Positions 47,041-57,400 of a DNA stretch of 64,000 bases are shown here, one piece after another. The position numbers were made by a program, and so were the translations under genes. The first letter of the stretch is position 1. The number at the start of each line of letters is the position of its first letter. The notes under the pieces were generated by a model that was not told where the DNA came from, searched no databases, and saw only the letters and a list, made by a program, of their open reading frames with translations. This DNA comes from Mesodorylaimus sp. YZB2_4 (taxonomy: Eukaryota; Nematoda; Enoplea; Dorylaimida; Dorylaimidae): NCBI GenBank assembly GCA_030248295.1, contig JASANH010000647.1, forward strand, positions 620,001 through 684,000, in the 5' to 3' direction.

Positions 47041-47475
47041 AAGAAGAAATCAGGCCTGGAGGAATACGGCATGGAGCTGATTCTCAAGAAAACTGAGTAT
47101 CTGGAGCGTGGTACCCAGACCGACGGCTGGGGACCAGACGTGGCACCCAGACCGACAGTGGATGGGATTGCAATCAACAAGAGAACACAGCTCTTGAGGT
47201 CCCATGTGCCGGCCGACAGAGACACCATGGCGGATATAAGACTGAGAATCCACAGCGCGACGGCAGAAGTGGGGGGGGGGGGCAGTCGCAGAATGCTCAC
47301 ATACAGTATATTACCTCAAATCAAAGGTGTGCAAAACGTGATTAGGTCAGTTGCTGTAGAATTTTCCCACAACCAGGAAACACGCAGGCGCTGCACACCA
47401 AGGAAGCGAGAATTCTTCGATGGACACTCGGCTTGACAAGGACGGACCACGTAATGAACACGGGTATACTAGCGC
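47041..47475 (+). pseudogene. Decayed non-LTR retrotransposon (LINE) reverse transcriptase fragment
   Basis: The plus-strand frame reads GLEEYGMELILKKTEYLER, then GTQTDG and DTMADIRLRIHSATAE, matching the segment after the catalytic core of LINE reverse transcriptases (the '..G..lN..KTEyl' and 'D..dI..RI..A' blocks). About 110 bp further on, in another frame, 47415-47462 reads LRWTLGLTRTDHVMNT, matching the 'mLRW..G.tR.D.vrN' block near the end of such ORFs. The intervening G12 tract and frame change show that it is broken. Only this 3' part remains; the endonuclease and the YxDD region are absent from the window. Confidence 0.75.
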
Positions 47476-47597
47476 GCATCCACGCACATACTGTACATTA
47501 CTTCATTATTGAACATACTGTACATTGCTCTATGGGCGCACTGTGCTGTATGCGAAATGATGAGTTCGGGCACGTACCATTGGACATACGGTCCCGT

Positions 47598-47730
47598 GAC
47601 GATTCCCCAATTTGGTCGTTTCCCCCCACCGAGACAGTTCCCCCACTGAGTCGATTCCCCCGCTGTGTCTTGTGGGGGAATCGACTCACTGATCGTGAGA
47701 CGTGCGTCGTTTCCCCACTATTGCTAGTGC
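47598..47730. repeat. Degenerate GTCGATTCCCCC repeats with perfect 15-bp hairpin
   Basis: Four diverged tandem units of about 17-19 bp occur: GACGATTCCCC, GTCGTTTCCCCCC, GACAGTTCCCCC and GTCGATTCCCCC. They are followed by an inverted copy. TGAGTCGATTCCCCC (47647-47661) and GGGGGAATCGACTCA (47674-47688) are exact reverse complements with a 12-nt loop. A related set lies at 48390-48475. Confidence 0.8.
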
Positions 47731-48389
47731 TATTGCATTTTCTATATTTCGTTAGCCAAGCTCTTAGGCGCACTCCAAGGGCACCGCACACCACTGCGAC
47801 GGTCCCCCACCAAAATTTTTCGCCTGATGTGCAGGTACGACTTGGGTTGCATAGGGCAGCGCCAATGTGATAGGATGTGTGTGGCAGCACGATAGGTGTC
47901 GGATATGGGCGTGTAAAGAACAATTTCGCTGCTGCAGCTCATGTGTAAGGTACTCAGGCTACAAACTTTTTGAACTCCCGACGTACTTCTGAAGGGATAT
48001 TTGACACGCTGCCAATACAAGTGCATGTTTCCAGTCCAGTTTTTTTATGCTAATCAAGGTAGGCTTCGAATTGCAAATGCAAAAATGCTCAACCCTAGAA
48101 ATGATTTAAAAAAGGAGATATACATGAGACTTTAGTGACAGTGGGACTTGAAAGTTCATCAGTATGGCAGTACGTAGATTTTGCGAATCAGTTTTCCCAC
48201 TCACTCAACATTTCAGGCTCGTCTTTTGTCCGTGGTCCAAGAATCAAACGCCCCGCAAACGTTTCAGATCACCATTACAACATTGGATATTTCACATCTT
48301 TCAGGATAAGTGATGACAATTTGTGCATTAGTACTTGTTTCTAGATGAAGGCTCAAAATTCGGTTCCCTACACACTGATGGTAGGGAAC

Positions 48390-48475
48390 CGTCACAGTGG
48401 GGGAACGTCGCACGCATCAGTCAGTCGATTCCCCCCCCCCCCCCCAGACAAAGCGGGGGAAACGTCTCACAATTG
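48390..48475. repeat. Second copy of the GTCGATTCCCCC repeat family, with C15 tract
   Basis: CACAGTGGGGGAACGTCGCAC, CAGTCGATT followed by fifteen C (48431-48445), and AAGCGGGGGAAACGTCTCAC repeat the words of the 47598-47730 cluster in both orientations. Together the clusters bracket about 0.7 kb. Confidence 0.6.
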
Positions 48476-48665
48476 GATATGCAGTATGCTACTGACCTGA
48501 CGTCAAAGTCTATACAAACACCAGCAGCCTTAGGCACTATTTTCGATGTTCTAGATATACAGCATTCCACTGAACCTGTTATGAGTCCTTTTCCAATGTT
48601 AGGACGAGTGCCGTAATTTATACCAGGGTAGCTATTCAGTCTGACGCAAAGCAGTTTAGGGCCTA

Positions 48666-50030
48666 CTGTAAATCACTTTGATTTCGCGGTAACCTTAATT
48701 TCGCGGTTTTCGCGGATGGCCTGGACCGCGAAAATTTCCTTCCGCGAAATTTTTAAGTTGAAAACCTGGATTTTCAGATAGAGCATAGGTTCAGTTTTAC
48801 CTTGTTTTAAACCAACTGCTCATAACATTAAGTTGAACTGCAACCCGGATCAGTTTCCATGTACGTTTAAAACCACCTCATCAAACAGTGCGGACATGAG
48901 TCACATTATCAATGCAGTGATGCACTGACGAGCATCTTGAACAGTACTACTGACAACAGTCTGTCTTAACCTACCTGACTAGGAGCTATCCAAGTGGATT
49001 GGAGCGGATCCACGTGGATTTTGGTGGATCCACGATGGATTCTGATGGATTTGGGAATCTGGGACGCCTTCAGAACCCATTGAGCATGTGTGACCAGCAC
49101 GCCTGGCGGTCGGGAGTAATCGATGCGCTCCCCTGGCTGGGACGTCAACCTCTTCGGTTGATGTTTCTAGAGCAGGTATAGTCGCGAGACTTGCCTACCT
49201 ACAGTCGGAGTTTTTTGCTTAGAGACTTCGGTCTCGACTATCTCCCGCCGCCTGGGTGCGCTGGTTACACATGCAATGGTTTGATCCCTGACAACCTGAG
49301 ATCCTTTTTTGGCAGTAGCTCACAGTTTTTTTTACGTCTTCGTAATTTCTTCCAAGTACGTGAGTAAAATCATTATTGAATGCTTAGGCGTATCCATTCA
49401 CAGCTCCTTCCACATCAAATTTTTTCGACCCATCCTGGCCTTGCAGATAGATTCAATTTTTGCCCCCTTTCCCGCGGGCTGGGGGGTTCTTGGCTGACAT
49501 CATCTTGCCATCAACTAGGGTCCACCCGGGATGGCAAGAGCGCGTGTTGATCTCTACTCCGCGATGTCAATGGCTACCCCATGGGGTAACTGCCCGTGCC
49601 CCATGAGGGGTCTGGGTTCGAGAGTCCATCGCCCCATCCAAGACCTCTCCTCGTTCATGGACACCGGATGGATAAAGAGACAGTCACCGAGCAACAGGCT
49701 TGCAAGGCACAGAGAGAGAACTTGACCAAGTTCTCAGATGACTAGAGTTACGTCCAGGCTGATGGTCTCCAGCTGTGCCAAGCAAACTGTGACACACGCC
49801 TTTCACCGTTACACCACCCACACGGCTACTTACACGCATCTAATGTTTAGAGCTCCTACGTGCAGGAAAGCACGTATAACGGAGCTGATTAAGTTCTTCA
49901 AATAGATCGAACATCCTACACAGCCTGAAATATCAGCGGGAGATTTATCGTATGCATAACCAGTACTGATGACTGACGGTCAGCCATAAACCGCGAAAAT
50001 TTGTATACGCAAAATAAAAGTGATTTATAG
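48666..50030. mobile_element. Non-autonomous pogo/mariner-like DNA transposon with TA duplication
   Basis: The left end CTGTAAATCACTTTGATTTC (48666 on) and the right end read on the minus strand, CTATAAATCACTTTTATTTT (from 50030), match at 17 of 20 positions. Both continue into GCG-containing sequence, and subterminal ACCGCGAAAATTT words occur near both ends (about 48725 and 49990). TA flanks both sides (48664-48665 and 50031-50032), the mariner/pogo target duplication. The 1365-bp interior has no transposase-like ORF and contains the GGATCCACGTGGATT repeat cluster near 49000. Confidence 0.75.
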
Positions 50031-50702
50031 TACTTGAAAGACTGCGGGCTGCGGACTGCGAATGGGATAACGTAAATGCAATGATATCCTCATTTTTGGT
50101 TGGATTTCTTAGTATTCTGCTTAAGGAATATACCAGGTCATGGTATCAGCGGGGACAATTTATCGATTCCGTATTTTCTCCAAGGATTAATAAGCCCGTC
50201 CATCAGAACAAATCACATATATATGTGTGGTCATCAAGGAGCACTGCCTTCACGCAGTCCTGTATTCCCTGATACTCTTGCGCCTAATCTCCTTCCGAGT
50301 TCCATAAATGCCATGCGCCCTCCTTTTCTATTATTCTTGGCTGGTCTTGCCTTTGCTATATCACATTTAATCAATGCCTGGCTATTAGCAGAGGAGGGAT
50401 TGTAGAGGCGGATGGCTCACTACGATTATGCACACCCGGTTCCCCTTCGTTTTACTGACCTCACTATCCTCATAAATACTCGACGAAAAGCTCTTATGAC
50501 GCACAAGTTGGGTGATCGATAGTAGCAAGAGGAAAGAAATTTGCGGTCTACCGATCTGATTTTTAAAACTATAACGGACAAATGTTGGCTGCATGATTTA
50601 TTGCAAGTCAAGATGATTAGCGAGCCCTGAAACTAAATAGGGCAACTAGTTAGAAGGTACCATACTCGCAAGAGCAACATATAGTCGTGCTCTCAAAGAA
50701 TA

Positions 50703-52094
50703 CTACACAAAAACGAGCACTTCATCATCGTCATTCTGGCTGCGTATCTCATCTCGATTACACTCAAACACTACATTGGTTTCTTGGGTCAAATTACTCT
50801 CGACCAACCGAAGGGTTTCCAGTAAATGTCGCTTATTATCTTCTAGTAGGTCCCTAGTCACACTGGCTCTAGGTACGTCCAAAGCTGAAGGCGTAACAGT
50901 CGTGGCCGTTGTGCTTGCTGACATGCAGGTCTCTTGCTGCTGGGCAGCCTCGACGAGGTCAGTGAGAACGGGTACCATCTTGTCCTTACCCGGTTTTACA
51001 ACCACCGCATTTAAGACAGAGTAATTCCTAGTACCTTTGTTGGTGGTGAACGAATGCCCGTTGCACGATCCGTGCGGGCTGGAGGCTAGCGAAGGGCGCA
51101 CATGACGGCGTAAGCAATACCAGAATTCTCTTCGGAATTTGGTGGAGAAACGGGCGTAAACGAAGATGTTGAATGCCGGGTGGGCCAGCACAAGCAGGTT
51201 GTTGAGATCACTTACAAATTCAAAAGCAGGGTCGGTCGGCTGATAGCCCAATACCTCGTAGCCGTTTAAGAGCCATGCCAGTGAATTGCAAGCAAAAAAT
51301 ACGGCCACGACGACTAAGAGCATGAGGGTGGTCTTGGCTTCTCCTCTTTGCTGGGCACTCATCTGGCAGCGGGGTCTGTTCACACTGGCTTTACGAACGC
51401 CAGCCATGACTAGAATGTTAAAGACGAATATGGCCAGAAATGGGATGGAAAACAAGAAAGCGAAGTACATCCAATGTACATAGACGGTTAGGTAAATGGG
51501 GTCTGAACGGAGCGATATGCTGGGCAATCCTTCCTCGTTCACTTCGTACTCCCAAAATCTGCACATGTTATACAATATGGATACTGTAGTGACCACCACG
51601 ACGGCAATACGCGCTCGTCGCACTGTCAACTCCCGCCGGGCCACAAAAGGGTGACACACACCCAAGTACCGTTCGAAGCTAATCAGGCACATAGTCAGTA
51701 CCGATCCCATTTGGGCCATGTTAGAGAAAGGGTAGAGAACGGTCATACAATAGGCCAGGGCGGCCAGTGTGGCGTGTCGACGATCGAAAGAGTATATGCC
51801 TAATAAGGAATACATGGGGCCACCAGCACATAGCAGGATCAGATCAAATGCACTCATCGCTGTCAAGAGGACGTTGACTGAAGAGCGTCTCGATGGATGA
51901 CCGAAGTGCCAGACGGCGTACCCATTCCCGATGGCGCCCACTGCGCTAATAGTGATCATGGAGAGACTGCATGCAAATCCCAAGTATTCGTAAACGGTTC
52001 GATGGAATTCTACGGTGCCATTCTCATTAGTCTCAATCAAATCATCGTGATCAGGGTGATCGGACAAGTCCAGAATATCGAACGTCTCGTTCAT
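50703..52094 (-). CDS. FMRFamide-type neuropeptide receptor D (class A GPCR), intronless
   Basis: A single exon of 463 residues from ATG at 52094; the frame is open 12 codons further upstream, without ATG. The N-terminus is acidic with sequons NET and NGT. HPSRRSSVNVLLTAMSAFD follows TM1, SFERYLGVCHPF ends TM3 and LYNMCRFWEYEV is the group signature. TM6 is VVAVFFACNSLAWLLN, and LNNLLVLAHPAFNIFVYARF is TM7, with the modified NPxxY. CRFWEYE and ACNSLAWLLN resemble receptor A more than B or C. The long tail (about 130 residues) carries a Thr-rich stretch and an acidic end. It presumably binds an amidated neuropeptide; the ligand is not predictable. Confidence 0.9.
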   Translation of the reverse strand: MNETFDILDLSDHPDHDDLIETNENGTVEFHRTVYEYLGFACSLSMITISAVGAIGNGYAVWHFGHPSRRSSVNVLLTAMSAFDLILLCAGGPMYSLLGIYSFDRRHATLAALAYCMTVLYPFSNMAQMGSVLTMCLISFERYLGVCHPFVARRELTVRRARIAVVVVTTVSILYNMCRFWEYEVNEEGLPSISLRSDPIYLTVYVHWMYFAFLFSIPFLAIFVFNILVMAGVRKASVNRPRCQMSAQQRGEAKTTLMLLVVVAVFFACNSLAWLLNGYEVLGYQPTDPAFEFVSDLNNLLVLAHPAFNIFVYARFSTKFRREFWYCLRRHVRPSLASSPHGSCNGHSFTTNKGTRNYSVLNAVVVKPGKDKMVPVLTDLVEAAQQQETCMSASTTATTVTPSALDVPRASVTRDLLEDNKRHLLETLRLVESNLTQETNVVFECNRDEIRSQNDDDEVLVFV

Positions 52095-52598
52095 TGCGCG
52101 ATCGACACTTTGGCACTGTGAGATAGTCACAACTCTGCCTAATCACAGTAGGAAAGGAACAATATTTCGAGTCGTTTGCACGTCCACCCTCCGTCGGCCT
52201 CCATCAGTCGATGTTGTCCAATACTCGTACTTCCACAAAAAGTCGAGTCGAATCGAGTCTTAAAAGTAAAAGGAACAAATTAAGACCACGGGACGCTCGA
52301 CAGATCACAAACGAGATCGCTAGGCAAGGTTAAATGCCAGCCTCTGAATGCCATCTGTGCGGTCAATTGAGCTGGCCTATAATGAGGAGTGCGCGATGAA
52401 GGGAGGGGCGTCCATGTCATACACAGCTCTCACAAACAGTAACAAGCAAAAGCCACGTTCTTCAGTGCGAGAGGTGAACTAACTAGCATCGGCTCTCTTA
52501 TCATCAATACCCCACTAGCAGGCTCTCAGAATGGGCTACAGCCAATCAGGACTTTCTAAGCTGCTTTCTTCCTCTCAATTACCAGGAGCGAGCGCAGT

Positions 52599-53045
52599 TT
52601 AGCTAGAGAGAAAACGAGGTCTCGCTGGACTCGAATGGCCAGCACTGATGCATTGAACGAGATTCAACAAATTCTCGGCCCCGATAATGTTTGTAAAGAA
52701 GGCTAGCAGAAGAGGCGAAATGAATATGATAAAATCATAGTGAGAAATCCATTCCGACTGGTCTCTCACAGCTTCCATGCTTTTGTCACTTCGAATAGTA
52801 ATCGTGTGAAATTTCGACTTCCACGTTCGACTGTCGCCTGCATATTTGAGTCGGCTGTTGCACACTTTGGTCGGACAGATGGGAATAGACAGCATTGTAT
52901 AATTGAAATTGGCCCTGTTCAATGGCCCGTTCAACTCATTTTCGAACAGTTCCCACGTTAGTGAGCAGGCATAGGAGACTGGCCTCCTTATGGATCCAAT
53001 ATCGCATTCTAGCCTTGCGTGAATATGATCACGGCAGGCAACGCT
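52599..53045 (-). CDS. Orphan exon-like ORF: ectodomain with C-terminal membrane segment
   Basis: A stop-free minus frame of 148 codons ends at TAG. It has non-random features: WELFENELN, a sequon NYT, paired cysteines in ICPTKVCN, a charged strand region (WKSKFHTITIRS) and near the end a hydrophobic stretch, FIIFISPLLLAFFTNIIG, followed by a short tail. No ATG lies near its upstream end, so it would be a terminal exon; an upstream exon was not found. The family is not recognised and it may be spurious. Confidence 0.28.
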   Translation of the reverse strand, partial: SVACRDHIHARLECDIGSIRRPVSYACSLTWELFENELNGPLNRANFNYTMLSIPICPTKVCNSRLKYAGDSRTWKSKFHTITIRSDKSMEAVRDQSEWISHYDFIIFISPLLLAFFTNIIGAENLLNLVQCISAGHSSPARPRFLSS

Positions 53046-54487
53046 TCAAGCACCAAACTGAGTAAAAAGGGTGTATTCCCTTCAGAACCCCATTGATTGC
53101 CGTGCAAAACACGTAGTTCGGTCCAATCGCATAATTTTGTGCTGGCCGCAATAACTAGATATGGATCTTATAACTGAATTCCAACTCAAGGTGCTGAATT
53201 TAAAAGAAATATCTACATAGTTGGCAGAACCATCCAGTGGCCATCAGAACTTGGCAAACACACACCCGCGAGTTTTTGTGTTCCCAAACCCGTCTCCATT
53301 ATATCGCGTCGAGAAGACACGGCAATATTAGAGCCGGAAATGCCTATGAACTGTCGGCAGAAATTCGAGACTCAACTAACAGTCTTGTCAAAAAGAGCCA
53401 ATCGCTTCGACGCATAGTTCCTTGTCAAGCTGCACAAAATAGGCGCCTCTTTTTTAAAAATTTGACTAATAGGCCTACTCCAAAGGCAAGTCACTCAAAG
53501 CCCAGAAAGTAAGGATGGGATATACGAAAAAAATCGAGCCGCGATCTGGTGAAACGCATTACCAGAAGCCTCTAAAACACGGTAACGAGCAACTGGACGC
53601 TGGCTGGTGTCGATTTATAATGATGCCAGCCCTTCTTGAGTCTGTAGGCTCGAATCACAGGCCCATGAACTTTCAACGGCTCCTCATCGATCCTCGAGCC
53701 GCGTAAATTGTTGGCTAGGTATATTTGCCAAAGTTGGCCAACGATTTTTCACCGGTGTTAGCTTCTGCGAGCACAATAGACCTAACGAACATGAGCCATG
53801 GCCGAGGGAACGTATAGTGCCAAGAAGGCTGCTACTTACACATACTTACACATGCTGCCATCAAAAGTTAGCCAACCTGCCGCCGACTGTTAAGCCAAGA
53901 ATCATTACTCAATGCACGCCTCTAGCTGCGGCTCGTACAAGGACATAATCCGTCTCCACTTACGATTAGGCCAAATAATTGCAGCGTCTTCGTCCCATTG
54001 TCAAATACTGTAGCTATGAATTTGGGATCAGCATTAGGACTAAGTAATGTTTTGCATTTAGGCGACACATTGCTGCTCTATGACTGAGCGTAATCATTGC
54101 GTAAGGAGATGTCAGCTGGACGTAGTCACCATGGGACTGATGACGCAAATTGAGCAATATGATTCCTGTCTTCAGCACGTTGGTACATCTAGTCTTTCAC
54201 CTGTCTGATAAGATATGACTCATCGTCCACAAATGATACGGCGCAGATTACGTGGGTGTCTTATTACGCATAGCGGTGCATCGAGATTAAGAGAGCGTGC
54301 TCTTCCCAACGATAAGGATGTCTCCCCTGGTATTCACCTTGCGCCAACACAGTGCCGGGTAGTGCCTCTAGACCGATGCGTCTGTCTACTATTCCTTCCG
54401 ATGCGTATAAACGACGACAAAGCGCAAGTACAAATCAGCCCCAGCACTAAATATGAATACACCAGAACCACAGTCATTTTTGCCATT
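53046..54487. other. Intergenic spacer
   Basis: No supportable gene. ORFs at 53237-53512 and 54215-54508 are featureless. The 3' end of the PH/actin-related gene adjoins at 54488. Confidence 0.4.
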
Positions 54488-57400
54488 TCAGAAATTTGCA
54501 CTGTATAAACGCCGAATAAATTTTTCCAATTCGCCCACATCTTTTATCAATTGTTGTTCGAACTGTATCCCACCAGCCAATATCTGAGCGCCGATATAAG
54601 CAGCGTGATCCCGCCATGGAGATGTGCGAACACGTACTTGAACCGACGAGGCTACCAAAGGAGCCAATTCCAATTCCAGCCTTTCCACCAGACCAGGAAG
54701 CAAGGAGGCACCGCCGGCTAGATATATGTTCCTGTACAGTATGCGCCGACTGTCCAAGGGTGAACCTTGAATAGCGTGATAAATCAACTTGTGCAAGCCA
54801 TCGATATCGAATCCCCAACGCTTCGGCTTGAAAATACCTTCGGGTGATGTGAATCGAGATGCGTCCACATCGTAACCTCTGAAAACGGGAGGAGTGTGGG
54901 CATGCTCTATGATAAGATAAATAGCCCTTACTTTGGCATTTCAGGAATCGGGTTAAACTGATCAATATTGACGTGAGTATCGATTTCGGACGGATTTTGA
55001 TCATAGCGTTTTGCTTCGTCATCAAAATCAGCAGCAATGTAGCAGGACTAGAATCAAAGGACGGTATACGTGATGAGAAGCGCAGCATAGTCAGGCTCTA
55101 GCAAAGCAACTCACCTTTTCCATAACATATCTCAGAATGTACTTCTCAACCTCGGACATAAACGAGTATGGCGTCCAGTTACGTTCGATCAACTTCGTCC
55201 TTAGGCCCTCGGATACGTTGTGGCCACCATACGGCAACGATACGATGGCGCTTTGAACTACATATCCTAAAACGGCGACGATGTAAGCATTATATGGGCA
55301 CATCATATCCACAGCTTACCATCAATAACAGGGACAATGTTCAAGCGATCACCAAAATCGACCACAACTCCAGTCGTCACATCGTAGGCGTATAAAATCA
55401 AAAACGGTTGTCGCGAAACGAACACACCTTTGACTCCGAAATCAGCCAGTAAAGTCCGCATGACATCGCCCACCATCCCGATTGGTGCGTTTTGGGGAAC
55501 AGAGAGCATAATCTAGAATACAGTAAAACCTGCCTGCTAACAGTAACTCCTACCCATGACTGGAAATATTACCTGATATGATTGAGAATCAATTTTCAAA
55601 TCCTCGAAAACTTTGCTAATCAGATGCTTCACTATTTCCAAATCCATGCTGTATCGATTGAGCGCGGGTTGAGTAGGCGTAATGGGATGAACAATGGTAC
55701 CCTCGTGTCGGACCAACGGTGACAAAGCATCGAAACCAGACACTATGGTTCCTAAAACGTGAACTCCACGTGAACAGAGGAGAGAAGCCCCAATGACGTA
55801 CTTACCATCCGGTAGAATACAAGCGATGCTCGGGAAATAGGTCTGCGGTAATGAAGGCTCCGCCGTCAATAATCCAGCACGAATAGAGCAACTGCCGATC
55901 TCAATCACGCAAATATTCTAAAAGTAAAAAAAAAACAAGTTTGAGCCCACTGATAAAAGCTCTGTATTGGTATATCTAGAGCTACATATCCGTACAATAC
56001 ACTTGCCTCATCAGCATGCGGTACTGCTGGATAGACAGGTCTGACAAAGTTGACTGCGGACGACGCGCTCGCATGGCTTAACATAGCAGATCGCCATTTG
56101 TCCAGTAAGTGCGGCGGGTATCTTCAAAATACAATGGACACTCACAATGGAATGGCCGACCGCCAAACCACACTTACCGTATGGTCAACAGCTGACCCTC
56201 CTTCGCATTGTGCACCACAAAGATACAAGCATTCTTGTCCAAGTCCACTTCAGCGCCCGCCAGTGCCAGCTCACCAAACGGAAGGGCGTCAGTATTTGTG
56301 TCCTGAATGTTAAGGGTAGAAGTCAGGGTAACAGCACACCTTGATAAGGAATAGAAGCCCGTCTTCACCCCACCTTGTTTTTAGTTCTTTAAGTCATGAG
56401 CTAACGATGTGAAGAAATCAGCTCAGTCTTTCTGTTTGCTCAATTTGATAATAGAAGCTTATCATCCGACGCTCTTCCTTTATTCTATGCCAGCATTTGC
56501 AACCTAGGGCACAGGGCACAGTCTTACCTCAAACCACTGCAACCTTCCTTCCCTTGTTCGAAAATAGTGTGTTCTCCACATGGTTTCCGATGCCACCACA
56601 GCTCGCATATTCATGGGCAAATGTTCCATTTGGCCTTCCATGTTCACAAACCGCTGCCGCTTCTCCTCGGGACGCGCCTCGTATCGAACAGTGTACAAAT
56701 GTCGTAGCAACGACCTCGGATCCCATTCTCGAAATGTATCACTCTCGACGGCTGCCTCCTCTTGCGACGAAGTCTTCGATCTTACTGCCAACGGTTTCGG
56801 CTTTTCCTGTTGGTACTGCGACTTTGACGTTGGAAGTGCCACCTCGGGCGAAGCACTGGCTGTTCGGCGGACGATTTCTGTCTCTTCAAAAGACGAATGC
56901 GGCGATTGGGAAGACTTGCCATTGGAACTTAGATTCAGTACGACCACATCTGGCAAATCGTTTTGCGCAGTCTTCGATCCGCCGTTTCGTACTGGACTCG
57001 GATAATCGACGTGATGCTGATACGCGCCCGGACTGTCAGGGCTGGCAGCCAATGGCGGGGCAGACTCCGATGGGCCAGGATGTTGGGCCAGTCGCGGAAC
57101 AGGTGAGTGGTGTTGACGAGGAGTGGTGGTCGTGGTAGTCTCTGACAAGGAAAGCGTTTTAGAATGTTCACCAATCTTTGATTCATCAGTTCCACTCGAG
57201 TACGACGAATCGCGTTGTTTTTCGTCAGTTAGACTCGACATAACAGAACTTCTTTTCGAGTCGCCACCGTCCGAAGAATATGAACGAATGCCCAATGAGT
57301 TCATGTTAGTGTACACTGTGCTGGAACCGTTCTGCTGATGATGCTCGTTTTGATGAATGCCGTTATCGATACTTCGACTGACCGCGTTCTCAGGTGGTCG

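Noticed and set aside
47485-47530. Direct repeat ACATACTGTACATT, two copies about 29 bp apart, and scattered TACTGTAC words elsewhere
   Set aside because: Short and dispersed; too little to define an element or regulatory site.
49555-49660. GGGTTCGAGAGTCC, a B-box-like word on the plus strand
   Set aside because: The stem does not pair and it lies inside the pogo-like element; no cloverleaf could be drawn.
56497-57138. 213-codon plus ORF opposite the PH/actin exon
   Set aside because: It is the antisense shadow of a Ser/Pro-rich coding exon; its composition mirrors the real gene.
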